Of a stretch of DNA of 64,000 nucleotides, positions 1 to 9,158 are shown one piece after another. Below the pieces are notes generated by a model. That model was not told the origin of the DNA. It searched no databases and worked only from the letters and a program-made list of their open reading frames with translations. The stretch is from assembly GCF_025499465.1 (NCBI RefSeq), contig NZ_JAIMCA010000001.1:682001-746000 (forward strand), given 5' to 3'. Within the stretch, counting starts at the first letter, position 1. Every line of letters starts with the position of its first letter. The position numbers were made by a program, and so were the translations under genes. The DNA is from Allobosea sp. BH3 (lineage in GTDB: Bacteria > Pseudomonadota > Alphaproteobacteria > Rhizobiales > Beijerinckiaceae).

Positions 1-1
1 T

Positions 2-643
2 GCTCCGCGCCTCATCGATCCCGTCGCGGCCTGGTATGTCGCCGATACGCTGCTCGGCGCGCCGCCGCCGCTGAACGCCGTACCGGGGCGCATCGCCTAC
101 AAGACCGGCACGTCCTATGGCTATCGCGACGCCTGGGCCGTCGGCTTCGACCGCAAGCACACCATCGGCGTCTGGGTCGGCCGCGCCGACAACGGCGCCG
201 TGCCAGGCCTCGTCGGCCGCACGACCGCGGCACCGATCCTGTTCGATGCCTTCGCCCGGCTCGGCATCGATCCGCGTGCCTTCCCGCAGCCGCCGGACGC
301 CATCGCCGCCAGCACCAGCCACCTGCCGCCGCCGCTCCGGCACCTGCGACAGGATGTGCCCAAGACGATGGCGGCCATCGCGACGCCTGCTCTCCGGCTC
401 GCCTTCCCACCCGATGGCGCCCGCATCGATCTCGCGGCGTCGAGCCTCGACGGGAAGGGACAGCTCAACCTCAAGGCCGCCGGCGGTTCACCACCCTATG
501 TCTGGATGGTGGACGGAGCCCCCGTCACCGGGCCGGAGCGCCGGCGCGAGACTGCGTGGCAGCCGCCGGGCAAGGGCTTCATGCGGATTTCTGTGATCGA
601 CGGCACCGGCGCCAGCGAGAGCGTCTCGGTGCGGGTTCAATAG
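2..643 (+). CDS. pbpC: Penicillin-binding protein 1C, C-terminal part (gene begins before the window)
   Basis: The first 213 visible codons are the end of a bifunctional peptidoglycan glycosyltransferase/transpeptidase. The transpeptidase KTG box is seen as KTGTS at 101-115, followed by a segment typical of the end of the penicillin-binding fold (WAVGFDRKHTIGVWVG). The last roughly 100 residues form a separate small beta domain of the kind found at the end of PBP1C proteins. In the family this enzyme polymerises and cross-links murein on the periplasmic face of the inner membrane. The glycosyltransferase half and the catalytic SxxK serine lie outside the window, so activity cannot be judged. 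The KTGTS box plus the tail domain points to PBP1C rather than PBP1A or PBP2. Confidence 0.85.
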   Translation, partial: APRLIDPVAAWYVADTLLGAPPPLNAVPGRIAYKTGTSYGYRDAWAVGFDRKHTIGVWVGRADNGAVPGLVGRTTAAPILFDAFARLGIDPRAFPQPPDAIAASTSHLPPPLRHLRQDVPKTMAAIATPALRLAFPPDGARIDLAASSLDGKGQLNLKAAGGSPPYVWMVDGAPVTGPERRRETAWQPPGKGFMRISVIDGTGASESVSVRVQ

Positions 644-654
644 CGGCCGCACCA

Positions 655-685
655 AAAACCCCGTCAGGCTTGCCTGCGGGGTTTT
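655..685 (+). terminator. Rho-independent terminator of pbpC
   Basis: AAAACCCCG (655-663) pairs with CGGGGTTTT (677-685). An inner CAGG/CCTG pair continues the stem. The T run ends the right arm. It starts 12 bases after the stop codon of the penicillin-binding protein gene. Confidence 0.8.
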
Positions 686-1216
686 CGGGCCTGGGCGTAT
701 CCGAGGGGATGCGCGGAGTCTCGCGGCCTGGGCAGCCGCCGATATTGGGTTGGTGTGGAAGGTATCGAAAGGCGGCGCGCTCGCGCCGCTCGGCTCCGCG
801 CACGGGTCTCTGTGATTCCGCTTCGTTCTCGCCCGGAGCAGGACCGCTTCGCCTGCTCCTGCCTCGATGAAGACGGCACCTCCGCACCCGGCGGACACCG
901 CATGGTCCTCCAGACGCGAAACCCGCAATCCCATCCGGCCGCACGAAACCTCGCGACAGCCCCCTCGGTCGGATGGGACGGCACAGGATAGGCACGTGCT
1001 GAGAGGACGGGGATAAGTTTGGTGGGGGAACCGCGGAGGCCTTCCTTCTCCCGGATGGGAGAAGGTGGCGCGGAGCGCCGGATGAGGGCCTGCCTTATCC
1101 GCAACAGGCGCAACGGCTCCGTGGCACCTCAATGACGACCGGCAGTCCCTCACCCCTGCCCCTCTCCCACTCGGGAGAGGGGTTCCCGCGCCTTAATCTC
1201 TTCGCTACGAGCCCTT
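686..1216. repeat. Gene-free gap with two short palindromic repeats
   Basis: I see no convincing gene in this 531-base gap between two convergent genes. It contains two palindromes of similar make-up: CCTTCTCCC-N4-GGGAGAAGG at 1044-1065 and CCCCTCTCCC-N4-GGGAGAGGGG at 1159-1182. Both resemble the dispersed intergenic palindromes common in Hyphomicrobiales. The second could also end transcription of the RND efflux operon, whose stop codon is at 1217. Short open frames here overlap on both strands and look like chance frames in GC-rich DNA. Confidence 0.6.
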
Positions 1217-4200
1217 TTACTCCGCCGGAGCCGGATGAGCCCCGTGCGCCTCGCCATGGTGATCGCTTGTTCCGCGCGAGCCGTGGACTTTGCGGGCGAG
1301 ATAGCTGTAGGCGACCGGCACCACATAGAGCGTCAGCAGCGTGCCGAAGGTCATGCCGCCGACGATGACCCAGCCGATCTGCGAGCGGCTCTCCGCGCCA
1401 GCGCCAGCCGCCAGGGCGAGAGGCACCGCGCCGAGCACCATCGCGCCCGTGGTCATCAGGATCGGGCGCAGGCGCAGCTCCGCCGCCTCGACGAGGGCGT
1501 CGATCATCTCCTTGCCCTCCTCGCGGAGCTGGTTGGTGAACTCCAGGATCAGGATGCCGTGCTTGGTGATCAGGCCGACCAGCGTGATCAGGCCGATCTG
1601 GCTGTACACGTTCATCGTCCCGCCCGTGTAGTAGAGCGCCGCGAGCGCGCCGGTGAGCGAGAGCGGCACCGAGACCATGATGACGACCGGATCGACGAAG
1701 CTTTCGAACTGTGCCGCCAGAACCAGATAGATGAAGCCCAGAGCCAGCAGGAAGACGATGAAGATGCTGGCGCCCGACTGCTTGAACTCGCGGCTCTGGC
1801 CGGAATAGTCGATCTGTACCGAGGAGGGCAGAACGCGCGCCGCGCTCTCCTCCAGCACCTTGAGCGCGTCGCCGAGCGAGTAACCCGGCGCAGGGATCGC
1901 GGTGATCGTGGCAGCGCGCAGCTGGTTGAAGCGCGTCAGTTCCTTGGGCGCCACGGTCTCGTCGATCTTGACCAGGCTGGAGAGCTGCACCACGGCACCG
2001 CCACGCCCCATCAGGTAGATCGACTGCAGCGCCTGCGGCGTGTTGCGCTCCGACCCCTCGACCTGCAGCATGACGTCGTACTGCTTGCTGTTCATGTTGA
2101 AGCGCGTCACCTGCCGGCCACCGAGCAGGGTCTCCATCGTGCGCCCGACGATATCGACGCCGACGCCGAGATCGGCTGCGCGCTGTCGGTCGATCGAGAC
2201 CTTGATCTGCGGCTTGTCGAGGATCAGGTTGGTTTCGACATTGGTCAGGACCGGCGAATTGGCGACGTCGGCCATCAGCTGGTCGACATAGCCCTTGATC
2301 TCCGTATAGGGCTCCGACGAGCGCAGCACGAACTCGACCGGCTTGCTGTTCGCCTGGCCCTGCCCCAGCGAGGCGGGATTGGTGGCAAACAGGCGGATGC
2401 CCGGGATCTGCGACAGGCCCTTGTTGATCTCGGTGACGAGGTCCTGCTGCTTGCGTTGACGCTCTTCCCAGGGCTTCAGGCGGGCGAAACCGATCGCGCG
2501 CGTCACGTCAGGAAAGCCGACGATGACGAGGTAGGTTTCGACCTCCTGGATGTTCTTGAAATAGTTCTCGACCTGGCGGGCATACTCGGCCGTGAACGAG
2601 AGCGTGGCGCCTTCGGGAGCGACGCCGATGGCGTTGATGGTGCCGCGATCCTCGACGGGCGCCAGCTCCGAGCGCAGATGCGTGAAGAAGAAATAACCGC
2701 TGCCGGCGACGCCGACCGCGAGCAGCACGACGAGCGGACGCACCGACAGGGCCCCGCGCAGCGAGGCCTTGTAGCCGCGGGACAGCGCGTTGAAGCCGCC
2801 CTCCAGCAGGTTGTAGAGCCAGCTGTGCTTCTCGTGATGGCGCAGCAGCTTGGCGCACATCATCGGCGTCAGCGTCAGCGCGACGAAGCCCGAGACCAGC
2901 ACCGCGCCGGCCAGCGTCAGGGCGAACTCGATGAAGAGCTTGCCCGTTCGGCCGGTCGAGAACGCCATCGGCGCATAGACCGCGACCAGGGTCAGCGTCA
3001 TCGCCACGACCGCGAAGGCGATCTCGTTGATGCCACGGATTGCAGCCGGTGTCGGCTGCATGCCGTCCTCGATATGGCGGTGGACGTTCTCCAGCACCAC
3101 GATGGCGTCGTCGACGACGAGGCCGATGGCGAGCACCATCGAAAGCAGCGTCAGCGTGTTCACGGTGAAGCCGAACGCATACATCAGCGCGAACGAGCCG
3201 ATCAGCGAGACGGGAATCGTGACCAGCGGGATCAGCGTCGCCCGGACCGAGCGCAGGAAGATGAAGATGATCAGCACGACCAGCACGATCGCTTCGATGA
3301 TCGTGTGGTAGACCGCCTTGATCGAGCGGTCGATGAAGACCGAGGTGTCGTAGGACTTGGCGATCGACATGCCCTGCGGCAGGTCCTCGATGATGCCGGG
3401 CAGCGCCTCCTCGATGCCTGCCGAGACGTCGAGCGGGTTTGCCGTCGCCTGCTTGACGATGCCGATCGTGACCGAGGGCGTGCCCTTGAACCAGGCGGCG
3501 TTGCGCTCCTCGCGGGCGCCGAGCTCGACCTTGGCGATGTCCTTGATCTTGACGGGGAAGCCGTTGGCGTCCTTGACGACGATCTCGCGGAACTCCGCCG
3601 GCGTGGTCATGCTGGTCTGCGAGAGCACCGTGAATTCGCGGTCGCTGCTCTCGATCCGGCCCGACGGAATCTCGATGTTTTGCGCCCGGACGGCCGCCTC
3701 GATCTGCTGGACGGTGATGTCATAGGCCGAGAGGCGGGCGCGATCGAGCCAGATGCGCATCGCATATTGCCGCTGGCCCAGGATGCGGACCTCTGCCACG
3801 CCGGTCACGTTCTGGACGCGGTCGGCGATGAAGCGGTCGGCGAAATCGGTGAGCTCGAGCGGCCCGTGCTGCGAGCTTGTCAGCGAGAGATAAAGGATCG
3901 GCTGCGAGTCGGCCTCGACCTTGGCGATGACCGGCTCGTCGATCTCGTCCGGCAGGCGGCTGCGCACGCGGCTGACGCGGTCGCGCACGTCGGAGGCGGC
4001 GACGTCCGGATTGATGCTGGGACGGAAGCGCACCTGGATGAAACTGCGCTCCTGGCGGCTGGCCGAAGACAGGATCTCGATGCCCTCGATCCCGGCGATC
4101 GAGTTCTCCAGGATCTGCGTGACCTGCGTCTCGATGATCTCGGCGGAGGCACCGCGATAGTCGGTGCGGACCGAGACGATCGGCTCGTCGATGTTGGGAT

Positions 4201-4309
4201 ATTCCCGGACCGTGAGGCGGCCATAGGACACGATGCCGATCAGCATCACGAGCAGGCTGAGAACCGTCGAGAGGACGGGCCGGCGGACGAAGAGTTCGAA
4301 GAGGCTCAT
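1217..4309 (-). CDS. RND efflux pump inner-membrane permease (HAE1 family)
   Basis: This 1030-residue protein is full length for a hydrophobe/amphiphile efflux RND permease. It starts with the usual cytoplasmic helix and first membrane segment (MSLFELFVRRPVLSTVLSLL). A large periplasmic loop follows, then a run of membrane helices beginning near residue 335. The family's proton-relay Asp pair is visible in GLVVDDAIVVLENVHRHIE, and a second periplasmic loop and helix bundle follow. It would form the proton-driven trimeric pump that works with the periplasmic adaptor encoded 12 bases upstream. No outer-membrane channel gene is nearby, so a TolC-type partner must come from elsewhere. The substrate cannot be read from sequence. 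Confidence 0.93.
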   Translation of the reverse strand: MSLFELFVRRPVLSTVLSLLVMLIGIVSYGRLTVREYPNIDEPIVSVRTDYRGASAEIIETQVTQILENSIAGIEGIEILSSASRQERSFIQVRFRPSINPDVAASDVRDRVSRVRSRLPDEIDEPVIAKVEADSQPILYLSLTSSQHGPLELTDFADRFIADRVQNVTGVAEVRILGQRQYAMRIWLDRARLSAYDITVQQIEAAVRAQNIEIPSGRIESSDREFTVLSQTSMTTPAEFREIVVKDANGFPVKIKDIAKVELGAREERNAAWFKGTPSVTIGIVKQATANPLDVSAGIEEALPGIIEDLPQGMSIAKSYDTSVFIDRSIKAVYHTIIEAIVLVVLIIFIFLRSVRATLIPLVTIPVSLIGSFALMYAFGFTVNTLTLLSMVLAIGLVVDDAIVVLENVHRHIEDGMQPTPAAIRGINEIAFAVVAMTLTLVAVYAPMAFSTGRTGKLFIEFALTLAGAVLVSGFVALTLTPMMCAKLLRHHEKHSWLYNLLEGGFNALSRGYKASLRGALSVRPLVVLLAVGVAGSGYFFFTHLRSELAPVEDRGTINAIGVAPEGATLSFTAEYARQVENYFKNIQEVETYLVIVGFPDVTRAIGFARLKPWEERQRKQQDLVTEINKGLSQIPGIRLFATNPASLGQGQANSKPVEFVLRSSEPYTEIKGYVDQLMADVANSPVLTNVETNLILDKPQIKVSIDRQRAADLGVGVDIVGRTMETLLGGRQVTRFNMNSKQYDVMLQVEGSERNTPQALQSIYLMGRGGAVVQLSSLVKIDETVAPKELTRFNQLRAATITAIPAPGYSLGDALKVLEESAARVLPSSVQIDYSGQSREFKQSGASIFIVFLLALGFIYLVLAAQFESFVDPVVIMVSVPLSLTGALAALYYTGGTMNVYSQIGLITLVGLITKHGILILEFTNQLREEGKEMIDALVEAAELRLRPILMTTGAMVLGAVPLALAAGAGAESRSQIGWVIVGGMTFGTLLTLYVVPVAYSYLARKVHGSRGTSDHHGEAHGAHPAPAE

Positions 4310-4321
4310 GAGGACAGATCC

Positions 4322-5401
4322 TTAGAGCTTGCTCGTCTGAACAGGCCTGTCCTTGATCGCGATCGGGCTGCCGTCGCGCAGGCGCATCTGGCCGGCCGTG
4401 ATGATCTGCATCTTGGGCGTCAGCCCGCTGACGACCTCGACCTTGCCGGGCAGGCGCTTGCCGAGCTCGACGGGGACGCGCTTGGCCTTCCCGCCATCCA
4501 CGACATAGACCATCTTGCCGATGCCGTCCGGGACCACCGCCATCTCGGGGATGACGATGGCGTTCTCGCGCTGGTCGATCGTGATGAAAAGGCGTGCGAA
4601 CAGGCCCGGCTTCAGGACCAGATCGGGATTGGGGATGCTGGCACGCAGGCGGATCGCCCGACCATTGACGTCGAGAACCGGGTCGATCGCGTAGGTCTTG
4701 CCGGTGAAGGACCGATCCGGAACCGCATCGACGCGCATGGAGACCGCCTGCCCCACCCTGAGGCGGCTCAGGAAGGTTTCGGGCACGCGGAAATCGATCT
4801 TGATCGGGTCGATATTGGTCAGGGTGATGAGCGGCTTGCCGACCGAAACATAGTCGCCAACGCCCACCGAGCGCAGACCGACGACGCCGTTGAACGGCGC
4901 CAGGATGTTCGACTGGGCAAGCTTGGCTTTGCCGAGCTCGACCCGCGCCTCGGCCGAGGCGAGCTTCGCACCGGATTCGTCCACGGCTACCTGCGTGCCG
5001 GTGCCGCGGGCGATCAGAGCGCGCATCCGCTCATGCGTGTCACGGGCAAGGCCGAGATCGGCCTGCGCTTGCTTGAGTTCAGCATCCAGGATGGCGGTGT
5101 CGAGCTTGACCAGGGCCTGGCCGGCCTTGACCGGCTCGCCCTCCTTGAAGCCGAGCGAGACGACGCGGCCGGCGATCTCCGGCGCAATCACCACGGCTTC
5201 GTCCGCCGCCAGCGTACCGAGCGCCTCGACCTCTTCCTTGACGGTCATCTGCTCGACATTCGCGACTTCGACCGGCACGGCAGCGCGCGGAGCAACCGCG
5301 CTGGCGCGAGCTTCCTGGCCGCCGGAATTCTTCAGGCGGTATGCGTAATATCCGCCGCCGCCAATGGCCGCGAGCAGGACGAGAATGACAAACCGCTTCA
5401 T
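4322..5401 (-). CDS. RND efflux periplasmic adaptor (HlyD/MFP family)
   Basis: The 359-residue product has one N-terminal membrane anchor (FVILVLLAAIGGGGYYAY), a hairpin region around residues 95-160, a lipoyl-like half-motif (APFNGVVGLRSVGVGDYVSVG) and a beta-barrel domain. This is the order expected of membrane fusion proteins that link an RND pump to an outer-membrane channel. It is first in the operon, with the permease 12 bases downstream. It is divergent from a TetR-family gene, and the intervening region holds a TetR-like dyad, which suggests local repression of the pump. Confidence 0.92.
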   Translation of the reverse strand: MKRFVILVLLAAIGGGGYYAYRLKNSGGQEARASAVAPRAAVPVEVANVEQMTVKEEVEALGTLAADEAVVIAPEIAGRVVSLGFKEGEPVKAGQALVKLDTAILDAELKQAQADLGLARDTHERMRALIARGTGTQVAVDESGAKLASAEARVELGKAKLAQSNILAPFNGVVGLRSVGVGDYVSVGKPLITLTNIDPIKIDFRVPETFLSRLRVGQAVSMRVDAVPDRSFTGKTYAIDPVLDVNGRAIRLRASIPNPDLVLKPGLFARLFITIDQRENAIVIPEMAVVPDGIGKMVYVVDGGKAKRVPVELGKRLPGKVEVVSGLTPKMQIITAGQMRLRDGSPIAIKDRPVQTSKL

Positions 5402-5438
5402 ACGACTAGACGCTCCGATGCCGCAGGCTTAATCTTAG

Positions 5439-5453
5439 ACTAGACGGTCCAGT
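5439..5453. promoter_or_regulatory. Candidate TetR-family operator
   Basis: ACTAGAC-G-GTCCAGT is a 15-base dyad with one mismatch, in the 146-base region between the efflux adaptor and the divergent TetR gene. A near copy of one half plus spacer, ACTAGACGCTCC, lies at 5405-5416, directly beside the adaptor start codon. The site suits a repressor controlling both directions. No binding data exist here. Confidence 0.55.
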
Positions 5454-5547
5454 TTGATAAGAGGCCGGAAAGGCGGAAACATCGTCGATACCCTCGTGGC
5501 ACCCGGCGCTTCCGTTCACCGACCCGGTCAACCCGAAGGCAAGACGC

Positions 5548-6189
5548 GTGCCGAGATCGCCTGGCTCCACCGCTCCACGTTCCGCTGAGCATGCGCGCCC
5601 CGACAAGCATCACGCGATCACGCGCGCCGCCGCCGAAACCTTCCTCGCAGAGGGCTTCGAGCGCGCGAGCCTGGACCAGATCGCGCAACGAGCCGGCGTC
5701 TCCAAGCAGACGATCTACAGCCATTTCAACGATAAGGAAGACCTGTTCAAGGCCATTTGCGCAGACCTCACGGAAACGTTGGTGTTTCCCTTGCGGCAAA
5801 ACGCGACATCGATGGATCTGCGCCACACCCTGATCCAACTCGGGGAGGACACGCTGGCCCTGATGCTGCGCCCCGAGGCGCTCGATCTCCACCGCCTCGT
5901 CGTCAGCGCAGCCCCTCGCTTCCCTGAGCTCGGCCGCGTCACCTGGGAGGGCGGCGCCAGGCGCATGCTCGACGACGTCGCGACCCTGCTGTTAGAACGC
6001 TCCCGCATCGGCGACGGGCTTCCTCGCCCGATCGACGTCGCCCAGGCGGAGCTTCTCGCCGAGCAATTCGTGGGCATGCTGCGCGGATTTCATCAGGCCC
6101 GCGGCCTGCTCGGCGTCGCCGCCGTCCCGGCCGCCAGACGCAAGGACTATGTCGCTGCCTGCGTCGAAATGGTACTGCGCGCCGCCTGA
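5548..6189 (+). CDS. TetR/AcrR family transcriptional regulator of the adjacent efflux pump
   Basis: The 213-residue protein has a TetR N-terminal DNA-binding domain at residues 20-70 (AAAETFLAEGFERASLDQIA, then VSKQTIYSHFNDKEDLF with the diagnostic YxHFxxKEDL) and a helical ligand domain after it. The C-terminal part resembles the AefR-type regulators often found beside RND pumps. The start used is GTG, the first usable start after the upstream stop, with AAGG about 10 bases before it; a downstream start would still leave the helix-turn-helix intact. It is divergent from the pump operon and probably represses it and itself. Confidence 0.88.
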   Translation: MPRSPGSTAPRSAEHARPDKHHAITRAAAETFLAEGFERASLDQIAQRAGVSKQTIYSHFNDKEDLFKAICADLTETLVFPLRQNATSMDLRHTLIQLGEDTLALMLRPEALDLHRLVVSAAPRFPELGRVTWEGGARRMLDDVATLLLERSRIGDGLPRPIDVAQAELLAEQFVGMLRGFHQARGLLGVAAVPAARRKDYVAACVEMVLRAA

Positions 6190-6221
6190 AGCCGTGGACA
6201 GCCCAGGGCCCGCGCGACGCC

Positions 6222-6249
6222 CTGTCATCTGCTGTCACGCCGCTGTCAT
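6222..6249 (+). promoter_or_regulatory. Pho box upstream of phnC
   Basis: Three CTGTCA(T/C) repeats begin at 6222 (CTGTCAT), 6232 (CTGTCAC) and 6243 (CTGTCAT). They are spaced 10 and 11 bases apart, as expected for adjoining PhoB half-sites. They lie about 100 bases before the phnC start, so phosphate-starvation activation of the transport operon is likely. Confidence 0.75.
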
Positions 6250-6350
6250 CCGCGCCCGATAGCTCTCGCCCTCATGAACAAGCCTGACCTCTCCCGGCTC
6301 CTGGGCCGGGCGGTTCCATGCTTGTGCCCGCACCGTGCCAGAGAAAGCTC

Positions 6351-7169
6351 ATGCTGCGCATCGAAGGCCTGACCAAGCGCTTCGGCGACAAGAACGCTGT
6401 CGACAGCGTGACGCTGACGGTCCCGAAAGGCGAGATGGTCGGCGTCATCGGCCGCTCCGGCGCCGGCAAGTCGACGCTGCTGCGCATGTTGAACCGTCTC
6501 GCGGAGCCCAGCTCCGGTCGCATTCTCAGCGAGGAGCAGGACGTCACGGCGTTCAAGGGAGCCGCGCTGCGCCGCTGGCGCCGCGATACGGCGATGATCT
6601 TCCAGCAGTTCAACCTCGTCGGCCGGCTCGACGTCCTCACCAACGTGCTGCTTGGCCGGCTCAATCACCGCTCGGCGGCCCTGACCCTGGTCAAGAGCTT
6701 CTCCGAGGACGACAAGATCCAGGCGATTGCGGCGCTGGAGCGCCTCGACATGGGCCACCTGCTTGCCCAGCGCGCCGAGACGCTGTCCGGCGGCCAGCAG
6801 CAGCGCGTCGCCATCGCCCGCGCGCTGGTGCAGGAACCCAGGATCATCCTCGCCGACGAGCCGATCGCCTCGCTCGATCCGCGCAACACGCAGGTCGTGA
6901 TGGATGCACTGTTCCGCATCAACCGCGAGAGCGGCATCACCGTGATCTGCAACCTGCATGATCTCGACATCGCGGCGAAGTATTGCGACCGGCTGATCGG
7001 CATGTCGGGCGGCAAGGTCGTGTTCGACGACGTGCCCCAGGCGCTGACCCGCGAGGTCGCGGCCGAACTCTACGGCATCGAGGCCAAGGACGCCGGCGCC
7101 GAGGCGCTGGACGCGCTCGACGCCATCGCCGCCTCCGAAGCCAAGCGCGCCAGGCAGAAGACCACCTGA
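6351..7169 (+). CDS. phnC: Phosphonate ABC transporter ATP-binding protein PhnC
   Basis: The 272-residue ATPase carries Walker [10 protein letters not shown], signature LSGGQQQRV and Walker [14 protein letters not shown]. It belongs to the PhnC group that drives phosphonate import. An in-frame start 33 bases upstream exists, but its extra residues lack family resemblance; the ATG at 6351 puts [13 protein letters not shown] at the N-terminus as usual. It is followed by the binding protein and two permeases, giving a complete importer. The Pho box upstream implies induction when phosphate is scarce. In the family, two PhnC subunits sit on the cytoplasmic side of the permease dimer. Confidence 0.93.
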   Translation: MLRIEGLTKRFGDKNAVDSVTLTVPKGEMVGVIGRSGAGKSTLLRMLNRLAEPSSGRILSEEQDVTAFKGAALRRWRRDTAMIFQQFNLVGRLDVLTNVLLGRLNHRSAALTLVKSFSEDDKIQAIAALERLDMGHLLAQRAETLSGGQQQRVAIARALVQEPRIILADEPIASLDPRNTQVVMDALFRINRESGITVICNLHDLDIAAKYCDRLIGMSGGKVVFDDVPQALTREVAAELYGIEAKDAGAEALDALDAIAASEAKRARQKTT

Positions 7170-7249
7170 CCAATCCGAGATCGCTGGCGCGGCCCCGTGA
7201 TGGCCGTCGCTTCGAAAAGAGCATCCCGACAGCCAAAGGAGCAGACCAG

Positions 7250-8164
7250 ATGCTGACCCGTCGCCATACCCTCAAGCTCGCCGCCGCCGGCCTCGCCGCC
7301 TCGGCGCTCCCGGCCTTCGCCCAGGACTGGAAGGCCAAGTATCCGGAGCTCGTCTTCGCGATCATCCCGGCCGAGAACGCCTCCGGCGTCACCGAGCGCT
7401 ACACCCCCTTCGTGAACTACCTCTCGAAGGAGCTCGGCACCAAGGTGACCCTGCGCATCGCCAATGACTACGCGGCGATCATCGAGGGCCAGCGCGCCGG
7501 CAATATCCACATCGCCTCCTACGGCCCGTCCTCCTTCGCCCGCGCCCGCATGACCGGCGCCAAGGTCGACGCCTTCGCGATCGAGACCAACCTCGACGGC
7601 ACCAAGGGCTATCACTCCGTCTTCTACGTGAAGAAGGATTCGCCCTTCCAGAAGGTCGAGGACCTGAAGGGCAAGAACCTCGGCCTCGTCGACCCGAACT
7701 CGACCTCCGGCAACAACGTGCCGCGCTTCGCGCTGAACGGCATGAAGATCGAGCCCGAGACCTTCTTCTCGAAGGTCGTCTACACCGGCAGCCACGAGAA
7801 CGCGATCATCGCCCTGCAGCAGGGCACGGTCGACGTCGCCGCCAACTGGTGGAACGACGAGCAGGAGTCCAACCTGCAGCGCATGGTCCGCAAGAACATG
7901 GCCAAGGCCGAGGACTTCCGCATCATCTACAAGTCCGAGCAGATCGTGAACTCGCCGCTGGCTTATCTCACCGACCTGCCGGAAGAGCTGAAGGCGAAGA
8001 TCCGCGACGCCGTCCTCAACATCACCACCAAGGACAAGGCCGCCTTCGACAAGATCTATGAAGGCAAGCAGGGCCCGCTCGTCGCCGTCGACAACAAGGC
8101 TTACGACCCGATCATCGAGCTGAACAAGTTCGTCGACGATCTGCGTAAGAAGAAGTCCTCGTAA
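7250..8164 (+). CDS. phnD: Phosphonate ABC transporter substrate-binding protein PhnD
   Basis: This 304-residue periplasmic protein begins with a Tat-like signal (LTRRHTLKLAAAGLAASALP), with likely cleavage after AFA. The mature part has features of the PhnD family: HIASYGPSSFARAR, the phosphate-oxyanion-type loop DPNSTSGNNVPRF, and TGSHENAIIALQQGTVDVAA. AAAGGA sits 9 bases before the ATG and supports this start. The protein would capture phosphonates and deliver them to the two PhnE permeases downstream. AioX at 41495 is a distant relative in the same window with a different job. Confidence 0.93.
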   Translation: MLTRRHTLKLAAAGLAASALPAFAQDWKAKYPELVFAIIPAENASGVTERYTPFVNYLSKELGTKVTLRIANDYAAIIEGQRAGNIHIASYGPSSFARARMTGAKVDAFAIETNLDGTKGYHSVFYVKKDSPFQKVEDLKGKNLGLVDPNSTSGNNVPRFALNGMKIEPETFFSKVVYTGSHENAIIALQQGTVDVAANWWNDEQESNLQRMVRKNMAKAEDFRIIYKSEQIVNSPLAYLTDLPEELKAKIRDAVLNITTKDKAAFDKIYEGKQGPLVAVDNKAYDPIIELNKFVDDLRKKKSS

Positions 8165-8174
8165 AACCTCGCGA

Positions 8175-8252
8175 CGTCATGCTCGGGCCTGACCCGAGCA
8201 TCTCCCGAAAGAGCTTCCCGGGTCAGCGCTGCGGCGCGGCCCGGGAATGACG
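8175..8252. repeat. Extragenic palindromic repeat, copy 1
   Basis: The element begins CGTCATGCTCGGG and ends CCCGGGAATGACG. Inside are GCTCGGG-N5-CCCGAGC and a second GC-rich stem. Related elements occur at 22552-22648 and 33292-33378. It sits in the 112-base gap between phnD and phnE. Confidence 0.65.
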
Positions 8253-8276
8253 CCTTCCAACCGACGGACCGCGTCC

Positions 8277-9158
8277 ATGACCCTCGCGATCGACCGCGCC
8301 AATCCCGCGATCCTGAAGCATGCCGACGACTACCGCGGCGCCATGGCCAGCAAGCGCCGGCAGACGCTGCTGGGAGCGTTCGTGCTCGCCGTCTGCGTCT
8401 GGCTCGCCGCGGTCGGCTCCGAGGTCGATCTCGCCAAATTCGCCGCCAATGCCTGGCGCTTCCCGAAATACATTCTCGAGACGATGCCAACGCTGCGTCT
8501 GGCGACGTTCGGATCCGATTTCGCCGAATGGTTCTGGGGCTGGAAGGGCTGGCTCAAGCTGCTCTGGCAGACCGTCCTGATCGCCTATGCCGGAACGATA
8601 CTGGGCGTCATCGGCGGCTTCCTGCTCTGCTTCGTCGCTGCAGCCAACCTCGGCAAAGCCAGCTGGGCGCGCTTCGCCGCCCGCCGCTTCCTCGAATTCT
8701 GCCGCACGGTCCCCGAGATCGTCTTCGCGCTGATCTTCGTCATCGCCTTCGGGCTCGGCCCGCTGCCCGGCGTGCTCGCCATCGCCATCCACACCATGGG
8801 CGCGATGGGCAAGCTGTTCTCCGAGGTGGTCGAGAACATCGACATGAAACCGATCGACGGCCTCACCGCCACGGGCGCCAGCTGGTGGCAGGTCGTGCGC
8901 TTCGGCGTCGTGCCGCAGGTGCTTTCCAATTTCGCCAGCTACTCGCTCCTGCGCTTCGAGATCAATGTCCGCGGCGCATCGATCATGGGCTTCGTCGGCG
9001 CCGGCGGCATCGGCCAGGATCTGATCGAGGCGATCCGTAAATTCTACTTCACCGACGTCAGCGCCATCCTGCTGCTGATCATCGTCGCCGTCATGCTGAT
9101 CGACTACGGCACCGAGCGCCTGCGCCATGCCCTGCTCAGCCTGGAGACCAAGTCGTGA
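8277..9158 (+). CDS. phnE: Phosphonate ABC transporter permease PhnE (first copy)
   Basis: The product has 293 residues. It is an inner-membrane permease with several hydrophobic segments and the binding-protein-dependent transport signature near the end (GAGGIGQDL). An earlier ATG at 8247 lies inside the repeat that ends at 8252, so the start at 8277 is preferred. Its stop overlaps the GTG of the second permease by four bases, implying translational coupling. Two PhnE proteins of different sequence probably form a heterodimeric channel, as in several rhizobial phn loci. Confidence 0.92.
   Translation: MTLAIDRANPAILKHADDYRGAMASKRRQTLLGAFVLAVCVWLAAVGSEVDLAKFAANAWRFPKYILETMPTLRLATFGSDFAEWFWGWKGWLKLLWQTVLIAYAGTILGVIGGFLLCFVAAANLGKASWARFAARRFLEFCRTVPEIVFALIFVIAFGLGPLPGVLAIAIHTMGAMGKLFSEVVENIDMKPIDGLTATGASWWQVVRFGVVPQVLSNFASYSLLRFEINVRGASIMGFVGAGGIGQDLIEAIRKFYFTDVSAILLLIIVAVMLIDYGTERLRHALLSLETKS

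Noticed and set aside
1235..5443. A 1402-codon plus-strand open frame
   Set aside because: It is the antisense of the RND permease and adaptor, with Arg/Asp/Gln-rich composition typical of mirror frames in GC-rich genes.
8247..8276. Earlier ATG for the first phnE
   Set aside because: It lies within the end of an intergenic repeat and adds residues without family resemblance.
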